DNA of 64,000 nt from Neurospora tetraspora (taxonomy: Eukaryota > Ascomycota > Sordariomycetes > Sordariales > Sordariaceae): positions 1,302,001-1,366,000 of the forward strand of contig NW_026944386.1 of the NCBI RefSeq assembly GCF_033439725.1, read 5' to 3'. Within the stretch, counting starts at the first letter, position 1, and the number at the start of each line of letters is the position of its first letter. Both the position numbers and the translations under genes were made by a program. The notes beneath the pieces are model-generated. The model had not been told where the DNA came from. It did not search any database and saw only the letters and a list, made by a program, of their open reading frames with translations. Shown in pieces: positions 46,283-57,516 of this stretch.

Positions 46283-47060
46283 AACCCCCGGCCATTCCTA
46301 AATTCGGCCCTACTAAGGAGGAGATTATAGAGCAATTCGATTAGAGGGATACGTATACTGAAATATCTTCGGTCTTAAGTAAATATACCATTCCCGGCTC
46401 TATATATACCGACGCTCCCAAATAGCAACGTAAGGCTATTATCGCTCCCGAATACTACGTATATAAGGCTATTATAAGTATATTTATTATTCCCGAATAC
46501 TATAAAGTAATTATCGCCCCCGCCGCATCTCCGAATTAAAAGTAGGAAATAAATAATAAAGTACTAAATAATAGCGGAACTAACTATAATAACGATTTAA
46601 TTATTATCGACTAGCCCTTTCCCCCCCCGAAACCCAGTAAGGTCGAAGTATTTCGTTAGGTAACTAACCGTCGGTATATTATTATTAAATAGGAGTCAGA
46701 GCTTACCTAAATTCTCTAAACTAATTACGTAGAGATTTGGAAGAAAGAGGCCTCTAACGATCTATATAGTTTAATTATAGAGGAATTATTAAAAAAAATA
46801 TCTTCTTAATTTTAATGCTGTTAATGAATTCGATAATTCTAAAGAGTATTTTAATATACCCGTCCTCTATAATTTTATTATTTTAGACTAGGAAGTTAAA
46901 AGAAAGTGCTAGTATATTGAGAGGAAAGTAAAATATAATACCGGCGAATAGTCTAATTAATTTAGAAGCTGAAACCTTATATATATATTTAATAGGATAG
47001 AGAGTAAATAGTTATGGCTTATACGCAACGTCGACGGCTCTAGTTATTTTCTTTTTTATA
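46283..47060 (+). pseudogene. RIP-decayed frame, unidentified protein (3)
   Basis: A Pro-rich reading starts at about 46,283 (P-A-I-P-K-F-G-P-T-K-E-E-I-I-E-Q) and continues, with one phase change at an A-run near 46,792-46,799, to about 47,060. Stops are TAA/TAG plus one TGA. The 60-bp gap from the preceding decayed frame looks intron-like, so both may belong to one gene. The late part reads E-V-K-R-K-C-stop-Y-I-E-R and W-L-I-R-N-V-D-G-S-S-Y-F. I cannot name the family. Confidence 0.35.
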
Positions 47061-47830
47061 ATTTTCTATTTTTACTAATCTCTTTACTAAATATCAATAA
47101 ACTCTTCTAGGAGTGGTATTAATAATATATTATATAGTATCATTATATTAATATATATAACGCGAAGTTCTACACCAAATATAATAGGAAAGGCCTCGCA
47201 AAGACTAATTTTTTTATAACAAATACTTTTACATCTATATATTTTATATAGCTTTACTTTAATATTTAAGTTCAAGTGCACGGAAATATATAATATACTA
47301 ACCTCTAAATAGGAGAGTTTTCGTTCTCGAATTCGCTCCAACATATTACTAATATTATAATAATTACAATAAATAAAAATATGAATAATATATTAGCGAA
47401 TACACCTAATTAACGAAGTAACGGCATACTAGTAATCATTTTTAATAATATCTACGAGAGTCTTTGATTGAATACTAGTTTATTATTGCAACAGCATATT
47501 AACTTTATATTTATAAAAATATTTATTACTATACAAAGCCATATACGATTGAACATACCATTATTAATACAGCAACCAATTAACAGTATATTGGAAGTGC
47601 AGGTCCATATTATAGCGTAGCGCATATTGACCCACAGCAAATATTTACTATATAGGGCATTTTTTCCCACTAAAAGGACACTCAATAATGAATATGCATG
47701 TAAGTAGAACACGCTCTTGCCAATTTTCATATTGCTGACTCCAACACCCTGCCAACAGATAATTAGCCCGCCCAACAAGGTTCAACATACTGTTCAACTA
47801 TAACAACCCAAATTTTACATATTGAAAGAC

Positions 47831-50537
47831 AGGCCCCCCCTCCAAGGTACGTGTGGACATGCCGTTTCTCACATATATGCAGACTTGTACTAGTGTACTA
47901 TATTTTTGTAGGACGCAGCTTGCATCGGACACGTCTGAATGGCCAAGCCCCGGCATGACGCCCGGTAAGCCTATCAATGATTCAATGAGCTTCGCTTGCC
48001 ACTGAAAATACAGTCACCCTTTCAAGAAAGAATGGAATCGACGATCCCGCTCTCTGGCGGACCCTGCATTAGGAACATTTTAAAGCTGGCACGGCTGGAT
48101 CCCCGACTCGCCTCGCCCTGTTTCGGTCGGCAGAAAGCTGGCTGGCTGCCCGGTTGAGCTTGCACCTGCTAACGTCGGACGTCCATCCCACTCACCCACT
48201 GAAGACGGTGTACGTACAGGCACTTGGCACCTCACCTAGGACCAGAATGAAAGAAAGCGGGTTGGCACCCCCTCACTGCCCTGCCCCTGAACGGAATGCC
48301 ACAAAGATTCGGTCTCTTCTCAGTTGTGGTGGCTGTTTGAAAGACAGTAAAAAATGCGACTCAACTCAGTGCGAGGAGTACTATCTGGAGATATCGGGAT
48401 TGGCTGACATCACAGGTACAACCAACAGCAAAAACCCATCGAGAATGAAATGACTCCCGGTGTCTCCCGAATTCCCGACCGTGCCCTCTACAGTATTATG
48501 AGTGTACTGGGAATTCCACCTCCGGGCTCATCTGGCAAGTGCTTCCAGATTCGCAGACCAGGCAGCAAGATTTGAAGGGCGACTGATCAATGATGCACAT
48601 CAACGGCCAGTTCCGAATTCCGACAAGGCCCGTGGCCCTCTCGCGGTGCGATCCAAGCCCAAGCAAGCTCGCAGACGTGGACATGCGAGCGGAGACCGAG
48701 AAACGGACAAAATGGTCCCAAAACATTTCGATTTGCACAGCAGATATGTAAGATTATTACGCTTACAGTGTCCGAGTCAGGTGCATTGCATATTTTTCCA
48801 TTTGGTAAAGAAACCACTCACACTTTCTGCACTCCTAGCCACCAGCTGGTTCGCTTCGGCCATGTGCTAGGAAGTGCTACCGAGTACAAGTTGCTGCGAA
48901 GAGAAAAGGGCAACACTCATAATGTTACCAAGTAATTTGCATACCGGTCACATCCTTGAGCACGGACTTGTCCAAGTTGGCTTTCATTCAAGTTCGTGGA
49001 AGACGTTTAAAATTGTAAGAAGCAAAGTGAAAAAAAGGCTGCAGTCAGGTCGCGTGAGCACCCAAGGCATAACGTCATGGTCTCCTCGCTCGCTCGGCAA
49101 CAGTCCAGCCGCATAGTCCGAGGGTGGGTGGTACTGTTTATTACGAGGGTAAGCAACTTCAAAGCTTGAATGGTGTGGTAAGCTGGGAGGTGAGGTTGCA
49201 GTTAAATCTTGACGCCGTATCCAATACAACTTGAGGGAGGGAGATGGTGTAAATTAATCAGCAACTGGGATGCCAATGGTTCGTTAGACCCTCAAAAGAG
49301 GCAGAAGCGAGTGTAGTAAAGTAGAAGCAGTGGGGGGCACTGGAACCAACAGCTCTTACACTATGTAACTCCCTACGACAGGGCGGCCGCGCCTTACCAA
49401 CTGTGGCAGCCATCACGTTCACATCAGATGCCACCCTCTACAAAGCAGTCACATCTGTCACGTCTAATTTCATTTTGACAAGTGAGGCGGACAATACCTT
49501 ACTTGGTAGTGAGTGGTAGCATGATTGATAGCATTCCTCAAGGAGTTCGACACGTTCGCGGTTTCTAAACCCAGGCTTGGGACAAAAGCGACCAGGGCGC
49601 CTCGCTGGGAAATCTCAATGTGCTAGGGTTAGCACGGCCAACTTCCGCGGGCGGATACCTTGGGTGTTGTCAATTTGCCTGCCGAGTTGGACACCTAGGA
49701 CATGGAAAAGACATTGCAAGGTTGGGTCGGAGAAAGCAACCGAGAACACAAATCAACTTTCATGAAAGAGACTTCACCAAAAGAAAGAGGCCATCGGGCA
49801 ATCCCAGCACATGGGAGGCGTTTCCACAGATGCACCGAGATGCACCCCACACCGCTGCCAGATCCGTGACAGGCTTCGTGATTGGCCAGTGGTTGGCCAT
49901 CCCACTGTATCACTGCATCGCCAGCTGTTAATCCCTAGCTTCCCGCGTTTCCCCAACTTCCCCTGGGACAAACCCCCACCCACGCCTCCTGTCTCGGCGC
50001 CCATGCTCTCACAGGCACTGAATCTGGTCAGTCTGGTTGTGGGACAATCTGATGAGCTTATTTGGATTTCACACCAGATGCTTTCCAGCTTCTATGGGTC
50101 ATGTGCCTGTTGTCTGTTGTACTCGCTACAGTTCTCCTTCCGGTCCAAATTAGAGGTGCCCAGCCAAGACAGCTTTACTCGTCCATGTCTGGTAGCCATA
50201 CAGCTGGAGACGGAGGTTTGGCCCGGAGATGCTTTTCTATCCAAGACTCCAGAAGGACGGTACATGCTACACCAATGTACATGGTAATGCCGCTATACCC
50301 AGTCGGTGAAGGATACAACGTGGAGGAAGAAGATGCCCCCTTTCTGACCGCCCGCGGTTCCAAGCAACAACTACAGTACACCTTCAGGGTTTCCCGGTTT
50401 ACCGCCGTCGAAACCACATCATCACAGTGTCTGTTCAAGCAAGGGATGCCGAATACTCGACACTGGCGCGGCAAGGAGAGGCAAAAGTATGTGGTATTTC
50501 TCGGTCAAGCTCACTTTCACAATACTGCCCCAGTGGT
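47831..50537. other. Gene-poor flank right of the RIP block
   Basis: Composition returns to normal at about 47,831. This 2.7 kb has scattered frames of up to 166 codons (for example 49,811-50,287 and 50,062-50,562) but none shows a domain, a plausible start context or a consistent splice pattern. I see no RNA gene. It may hold untranscribed spacer or unrecognised non-coding transcripts. Confidence 0.4.
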
Positions 50538-51604
50538 CTATGCAATCTTGCCGGGCACATAAGGATGGCCAGAACTTAGACCGCCATCCACCGCCCAAGC
50601 CTGTGCATTGACATAGCTACTCTCATCACTTCCCAGGAACAAGGCCACACGCGCAATCTCGTCAGCATGACCACCTCTCCTGAGAGGGTTGAGCTGTCCA
50701 ATCTTGCGTTCGGTACCTCGAGCTCGTGCGCTCTCGAACACGGGCGCCGTCATACCCGTCTCGATCAGGCCGGGGCAGAGAGCGTTGACCCGGATGTTGG
50801 TTCCAACCAGTTGGTAGGCAATGGTTTGTGCCATGCTGACGACGGCTGCCTTGGAAGCCGAGTATGGCGTCCCTCCGGCGTTGGACCGCAGACCGGCTAC
50901 CGATGCTGTCATGATAATGCTCCCAGACGACTTTGGCTTCTCCGCCGATGTCTTTTGCATGGCCGGCGCCGCGTATTTGGCGGCAAGAAAGGGGCTTTGA
51001 TGGTACGCATGGTTAGCGATGCCCTTCAAAAACGAAACGGACAAGAAAGTTCAATTCGGACAGAAAACGAGGCGTCTTACCCGAGCGCGTTGACCCGCAT
51101 CGTGTCCATAAACACGTCAGCATCAATGTCGGAGAACTTGGTATGAGGGCCAATGATTCCGGCGTTGGCAAAGAAGACATCGAGCCGTCCGTAGCGGTCT
51201 AGAGCATCCTTGACGACTTCGCTGATGGCTTTCTCATCGGCGGCATCAAACTGCCGCGTGTGTACATTCACGCCGGGATATAATGTTTCAATCTCGCGCT
51301 TATGTGCTTCGAGATTTGAATCATCGTAGTCGCAGATGTAGACTGCCTTTGCCCCGTTCTGAGCAAACTGGTGAGCGGATGCTCGGCCAATACCGAGAAT
51401 GGAGTTTGCGCCTTCAGAAACGTTAGCTTCAACCCACGATAAGCATACAGCCACAAGGCTGTACTTACCAGTAATGATAACCACTTTTCCGGTCACTCTA
51501 GGTCCATTCGAGTCGCCAGCCACTTTGACAATGGGCGGGACGGTATTATCGACGGCAAGGTGGTTACCAATCGCCTGGATACGTTGCTTGGCGGACTCGG
51601 ACAT
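50538..51604 (-). CDS. Short-chain dehydrogenase/reductase (SDR)
   Basis: Exons 51604-51469, 51411-51081 and 50994-50538 give 307 residues. Splicing restores the Rossmann motif: [10 protein letters not shown] (Thr45-Gly54) spans the first junction. Further SDR marks are the adenine-ring D-Y-D-D region, F-F-A-N-A-G (N-A-G motif), Ser187, and the catalytic Y-S-A-S-K (Tyr200, Lys204), then the C-P-G-L-I-E-T segment and an A-V-D-G-G C-terminal core. It is a classical NAD(P)(H)-dependent oxidoreductase; the substrate cannot be told. The first intron is 57 nt without a stop, so it reads through in frame and disrupts the glycine motif if not removed. An N-terminal extension of about 35 residues precedes the domain. 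It stands alone, with no biosynthetic cluster around it. Confidence 0.9.
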
Positions 51605-54600
51605 TGTGAGTTTTCTTCCAATTTTCTAGTTTCAAATGTGGTTGTGTCTTCGTTCCGTAATCTAGCCAGGTAATCTCATCAAGACGTGACAAAAAAGCGC
51701 ATATAAAGAGTTAGGAAAAGAGTCAAGTTCGGACACATAAGCTCTGTGTATCACTGATGAACATTGCCGGTTCAGCGCGGGGAAACCAAGCACTAACAGA
51801 TCCGGGGGCGGGCCGAGGTTCAACTTCCCGCCAGTTTTGTATTGGCTCGACTGTCCAGGAATGTCCAAGGACGGATGACACTTCCCGTCACGTTTGTTTC
51901 CCCCTTTACATTGGCACTCGGGAAGATCACGTTTACGACATCTCCATAAAGAAACATGAAATTGTTCTTCGGCGCGGCTTTTACCAAGTCAGATTCACAA
52001 TCTGGCAGTTTAACATCCGTCCCCATTCCTCTGTCATGACAGATGGTCTGCCATGCTCCCCCCCCCTCCGCTGGTTTCGCGACGAAAGGATCGATGGTCT
52101 CCAACAATCATGCCACGACGAGTCAAACCCATTATTTCATCCGTCCCTTACACGGTAGGTCTGGAGAAAGGTTTAAGATGGCGCTTCAAGGCTATTCAAG
52201 ACGTCGGAATCGAAGCTGAACAGTAACCTTCCTTTCAAACCCGATGCCGAGCACGGCTGAGCATCGTGGTCGCACACTGCATCGATCACCACCCGAGCAT
52301 GGCATATTCTTTCGCCCCGACTGGCTGGCCTTTTTCGAGCCGAGCATTCGGTGAAATCAGAACAGAGGCACAGATACGAAGGCCTATTCCGAGTTGACTT
52401 CATTCTGTTCTCTCATCTAGAGGTGGCCCTCATAACTGTTCCTGTTAGCCGCAATTGCTGAGCTTCAGACTTGGATCAGTCGTGTGGGACTGGGAACACG
52501 AGGCATGGTCGAAACCAACAACGAGTTGCGACTCTTCGACTGGCGCCATTCACCGGTCTCTTTCTACTATGTCGGCACTGGACGCGCCTTCAGGTCGTTC
52601 TGGAGTTTCAGGGCCATGATCGGGGTATGGGTTCACCTTGATAGTGTCTTCTTACTCCTGATCGTATTCCAGACTGGCTATCGTATCAGCAGCATGGTCA
52701 CCAATGATCAGGGATTGACGGGCAAAGGTTCTTCCAGTCGGAGGCTCATGAACACTCTGCAAACCTACCAACCCTCCTCCAAATAGTGTCATTGGCGGAC
52801 AGTGGCATTCTTCCATCTCCGACCGTTGATTACCTCCGCCGAACCTAGTGCCCGGGTCTTCGAGAACGCCCTATTTGGAAATCATATATGAGATAATCGT
52901 CAGGCAGCTTCTTTGACAACAGCCAATGGCTGAGACAGACGCCCTTGTCGCACCCAAGTACGACCTCCCGTCATGTTCTTGCCCGCTTATTTGGGATGGG
53001 CGCGTTGCAAGGGGGCGTCATCGCCGGCGATGCTGGTAATTGCGATGCAAACTTGGAAGGAAACCAGCATGCCCAAAGACAATCGTGAGACCATCCCTCA
53101 GTCCACGTGCCAGATGTACCAGAGCTTCAGAGGCAAACATCAGATCTTGAAGCAAGCCAAGCCAGCTGGAAAGGGAGGCCAGAAAGCAAACACCCAAAAA
53201 GTCTCAGAGTGCGTCCCAAGCCCTGCTGGATTACACGCAACTACACAACACAAAGGTGTGACGACATGACAATCTCACAAGTCTCCCTCACAATAGTCTC
53301 ACTACGGCTGTATAGGACTTATATCCTGTCACCTCACCGCGGATTCCATTGGATATCCAGAAGCGAGGGCCCCGGTCCGTCCCTTCCCTCTCGCAACCTG
53401 GCCCTATACATAATCTCGGGGAAGTCGGACCATACGACACGTCTGTAACAGTCATGTTCAGCGCAGAGCAGCTCGTTTCATCAAGTGCGGACTCTCTGAG
53501 GCTGTCGTGCTGTGTATACCTTCCTACAACGGCTACTTATCCCGGGCTTCTGATCCACGATTCAGTACCTGTGGCTAGCATTCCACTCATTGGGGGTGTC
53601 GTCATGTTACAGTTATACCATCCCTATGGTTTTTTTCGGCTCACGGGCTAGCCGTGCTGGCTGGAGTGACCGGCCCATGATAAGAGGCTGGCATGTTCCG
53701 CCGGTGCTGTCGTCGTAATAAACTTGAGGCAGCCTTTTTAGGTCCAGCTTGTATCGTACGTTGTCCGATCAGATGGACTATGCCTTTGCTTTATTGGCCG
53801 AGCTTGGGAAAGAGAGACAGGACTACTCTCGACATCCCCGTCCGCACTGGGAAACGAAGTGATGGTGTACCAGCTCCCTTTTTCCCCAAGGCAACCCTTT
53901 CCTCGTACTCTTATGCGTAATACAAGGCCTGTGCAACCGTGGGTGAGGACTCGACAGGGAAATCTCTCTCTTTGCGAAGCCCAGCGGATGCCTGCAGGCT
54001 CCAAACTTCTAGTGGCAAGACAACCTAACCCCTTCCCGGTCCTCATACGAGACTATTCTCGTCGGGCTACGGAGACGCGCAGTAACCGTGTAACACAAAA
54101 TCTTCCTTTTCCAGGCGATGTGTATCTCATTCTCACCCGGCTGATGCTTCGTTTGTTCCAGCACCAGTCCTCGCTCTACCTGTCCTTTTGTTTCTCACTC
54201 TCACTCTTCTTTCTCTCCAGTGTACATGTCTAGCAACCCCTCCCGTGGTGACTCGAACGATGTTGTGTTCCCGTTCCTCAACATCATGGGCCTCTCCTAT
54301 CTCTTTTGATACGCATGGCCCTGATGAGAAAGCCGTCTGGGTCGAGTATATAGTATCGCGCAGAACTTCACACCCGTTCCCACGGGTCTCTCAAGACCTT
54401 AAGCTCACTCCTTGAATCTTCTGCTTGAAGAAACGCCACTTAGTTATCCTCACTTGATTAGTTATCAACACTCCCTTGATTACATCCTTCTTTCTCCGGA
54501 GCAGGCGATTTGGCACCAGTCAAGCACTTCTGTCTCTATATACCTTGGACACCTCCCCACGCGATAAACTCACCATCTCGGTGTCCGGTCATGCAGTTAT

Positions 54601-54681
54601 GGTGAAGTAGCCAAGTACTATGCATTTGACTGTGCCATCGACTTCTAGCTCGGCTTCGTACACATCCTGAGCACCAACTAG
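51605..54681. promoter_or_regulatory. Long divergent intergenic region, SDR / membrane protein
   Basis: Three kilobases of normal composition separate two divergent genes. Short frames (up to 133 codons) look random. The region must include both promoters and possibly an unrecognised 5' exon of the membrane protein gene, since that protein lacks a visible signal peptide. No repeats were found by eye. Confidence 0.4.
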
Positions 54682-56746
54682 ATGGCCTTGGAGGTAGCTG
54701 CGAAAAATATGGAGGGTTCGAGGGTCGATGAGGAATGCGGGTGCTATGTGGAAGCGATCGAAATTCGAGGCGAATCGCCAACAGCAGAAGCGAAACAGTG
54801 TTTGCAATCTTGCAAGGACCAGTTTCTGGAGACGGTGTCGATCGACCACGAGACCCCCGAGGGCTGGAAATACGTTTGCAAGGATCTGACGAGCACGACA
54901 CCCAGCTCTCGATTTTGGTCGCTATATTGGTGCGACGCAACGTTTTGCGGAGTCTGGATAAACCAGACGGGGGGACTGCAACAAGACCGTGAGTGGTAGC
55001 CGGAGAAGTAACCGTCAGTGTCTCGGGCTAAGTAGGACAACCAGCAAACGTCGACCTGATCATCAACAGCTGTCAGGAGTGAGTGAGCATTTCCAGTTGG
55101 TCGTTATGAGCTTGAGAGTACTTGCAATGCTAACGTGAGATGGCAGCATTGGATTTCACTCGGTATTAGACCCCGGACCACCACCCAGGGACTTTGTCTG
55201 CCAAACCAGCGAAGGAGGAGCTGGGCCTTGTTCACGAACACGCGTCAAGATTAACCCCGTGTCGACCCCGTCCCCACCGGTGGTTCAAGAACCGATATCC
55301 ATCCCCTCGACTTCTGGAAGCGCAACGTTTTCAAGCGCAACTGCGCCTCTGTCTTTATCAACGTCCACAGCAACACCAAGCACAACTGACGATGTCTCTC
55401 TCATAACGGACCCATCATGGTTATCAGCAACACCAGCCCGGCCCACGGTTGCCGGGTCTTTTGGTGTAAACAACGGGACTACAACATCCAAAGGCGGGCT
55501 CTCCATGGGGGTTAAGGCCGCAATCTCGGTATGTTCGGTTACCGGGTTCATCGTCATGGTTGCTTTGGCCTTTTTATGCCTGCAAAGACGAAAGAAGCAC
55601 CGGTCTGGCTTAGATGACGTCCGGGGACGGTCTCGCTCGAGGTTAGATAACGGGATTGCTCCTAGGGGTTCGCCCACGCCGCTAATTGCGTCCAGCCACG
55701 ATTCCAGGCCGCTGATACCCCCTCTCCGCCTACGGGACCGCAAGCTGCTCCCTTCGATCCTACGTTCGGGCCACAACCAGTCACCTTCTCCGCCCCTGAC
55801 GCCGCTCACCCCGGCACACAGCCATGGCGGCGGCCACTCCAGCGTCATGTTTCCGTCGTCACCGATAACATCGCCCACGACGAACAAGCTCGTACCGCGG
55901 CACGAGCGCACACCAAGGGTTCACGGCACCACTGGCAGTCTTCCTAGTCTACCGCCCCCGGCCTTGTTTGGGATGCATGGTTCTGGCGCGCCCGGAAGCC
56001 GGGGAAGTCTGAGTAGCTTCGGAGCAGGCTCGACAACAGGGCCGTCATCTTTACGGAACGAAGCGTTTTCCTTTTCTCGAACCACGTCTCCGCCGCCCAC
56101 ATCACCAACACGCCCTCCGCGACCGCATGAGGGGCCGCTGGAGATACCGGACTTGGTAAAACCAGCATCGTTCCCATTCGGTTCACGGATAAATCGATCG
56201 GTCCCATCAGCGCCGCCGCCGCCTATTTCGCCGCTATCACACACATCATCCTTGGCTATGGGTGTGAGCCCAATGTGGAACCAAGCGCGGGCTATCTCAT
56301 CGCCAAGGGATGAACGAGACTCTGGTGACCATGACGCTATTGGGGAGTACTCGGGCCAAGACCGTGGCAGCTGGGGGAGCTGGAGCGACAATGGCTACGG
56401 ATACAGTTACGGCAACGGCAACGGAAGTGGGAATGGTGCGAATGGAAGCGGAAACGGGAGCGGAAGGAAAGTGACCAGCGCGATTGTTGGTAATTCCGGC
56501 CATGCGGCCGGATCGCTATCACCCGTCAGGGGCACCAGATCTATCTCGACAGGCGGAGTGAGCCCGCCGCCTAGATTACCGCTGAGGCCGATGGCCATCT
56601 CTACCATGTCCTCTACTGTGGTTAGTAGTGAAGCCAGAGGTGGTGGCGTTGGGCCGATCGGGGTTGCGATGACGGGAGGGCCGGGAAGAACAAGCAACTC
56701 TGCGGCCGTGTCAACGTTGCACGAGGAAGACGGCGGATTGTTCTGA
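54682..56746 (+). CDS. Single-pass membrane protein with Cys-rich ectodomain
   Basis: Exons 54682-54988, 55045-55078 and 55147-56746 give 646 residues; both introns (56 and 68 nt) have GT...AG ends and joining them keeps the frame. The first 140 residues contain about ten Cys (C19, C21, C40, C44 and later Y-W-C-D-A-T-F-C), typical of a secreted disulfide-bonded domain. A Ser/Thr/Pro-rich linker follows, then one transmembrane helix (about 236-258) closed by R-R-K-K. The cytoplasmic tail of nearly 390 residues is Pro/Ser/Gly-rich and includes a Gly/Asn/Ser repeat (DNA 56,410-56,470). This is the layout of fungal cell-wall or surface sensors, but no family is recognised. The ATG used gives no signal peptide and is preceded by an in-frame TAG, so a 5' exon may be missing. 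Confidence 0.7.
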
Positions 56747-57411
56747 AGGCGGACAGTGCTCTATCCAGGACCAGGTGGTAGTACGGAAGCGGCACGACCT
56801 TGCACACCGACAGGATACGGGATTAAAGGTACGTAAACGGGCAGGGAAAAGGCGTACAGGCAGGATACTGGGCGCTGGGGCACGGTTTTCAGCACAGCAG
56901 AGCAAAGCACAAAAGGATACCCATCTTGATATAGGCTTCCATTCTTTCTCGTTGCAAGAAGGGCAAAAAACGATAGCTAGAAAAGCACCAGCAACATGTA
57001 TAAAAAGTTAAATTGGCCGGCAGGGCTGGTCTTTGGAGTGTTGAATGGCAAAGGACGATGTTCGGGAAAACGATACATACAATAACGGGATGCATGTACG
57101 TAAAAGTGAAAATCATTCATGTCGGATTCACGTGAAACGGGGCTAATGCAGGGAATCAAAGAGACAAGCATTGTGGGTTGCCGCGAACGAAACAGACCAA
57201 GCATCAAGGAACAGGAAAGAGATCGGACCGCTGCTTGTTGATCTCTCTCTTTTTTTTTTGTTCCGTCAGTTTGCAGGGACGACAACAAGGGCTGTCGTGG
57301 ATGGAAATCCGGAAAGTGATATCATCTCGCTGGAGGAATCGAGATATCTACATAGTACAGTAAGAGCCATACAGTATATTACGCGTAACTGTTTCTCCCT
57401 GCCAATCCTGC
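56747..57411. other. 3' flank of membrane protein gene
   Basis: Normal-composition sequence between the stop codon and the left end of the transposon-like element. No gene is supported. A T-run lies at about 57,250-57,260. Confidence 0.4.
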
Positions 57412-57413
57412 TA

Positions 57414-57516
57414 CCCGTTGGTGAGGCTGACAGTTCCTATCTATTCCCCAACTCTGCTCCACAGAGTTGGTGCCAAAACCACCGTACAGTCCAAAACCCA
57501 ACCGGACAGCAAAAAT
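57414..57516 (+). repeat. Left terminal inverted repeat
   Basis: This is the left copy of the 103-bp inverted repeat. It begins CCCGTTGGTGAGGCTGA directly after a TA and keeps normal base composition, while the sequence just inside becomes AT-rich within about 20 bp. Confidence 0.85.

Larger units (their letters stand above)
33780..47830. repeat. AT-rich RIP-type heterochromatic block
   Basis: From about 33,780 to 47,830 the sequence becomes very rich in A+T and TA steps and no long intact frame remains. Decayed frames can still be followed, with in-frame stops that are almost all TAA or TAG, as expected when CAA, CAG and TGG are hit by C-to-T or G-to-A changes. That is the known result of RIP on duplicated DNA in Neurospora and relatives. 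Islands with more G+C lie at about 37.86-38.13 and 40.03-40.76 kb. I could not find long terminal repeats bounding the whole block, so it may be several nested elements. Confidence 0.85.

Noticed and set aside
47452-47787. Minus-strand sequence beginning TGTTGAACC and TGTTGGAGTC, like a Copia LTR edge, overlapping a 108-codon frame
   Set aside because: No second copy, matching 3' end or target duplication was found in the window; the frame has no recognisable content.
33780-47830. CRISPR array or bacterial-type island
   Set aside because: There are no evenly spaced repeats, and every neighbouring gene is eukaryotic with spliceosomal introns.
50062-50562. Open frame of 166 codons with a hydrophobic start
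   Set aside because: Apart from the N-terminal stretch the composition is unlike a protein, and it overlaps the 3' end of the SDR gene on the other strand.
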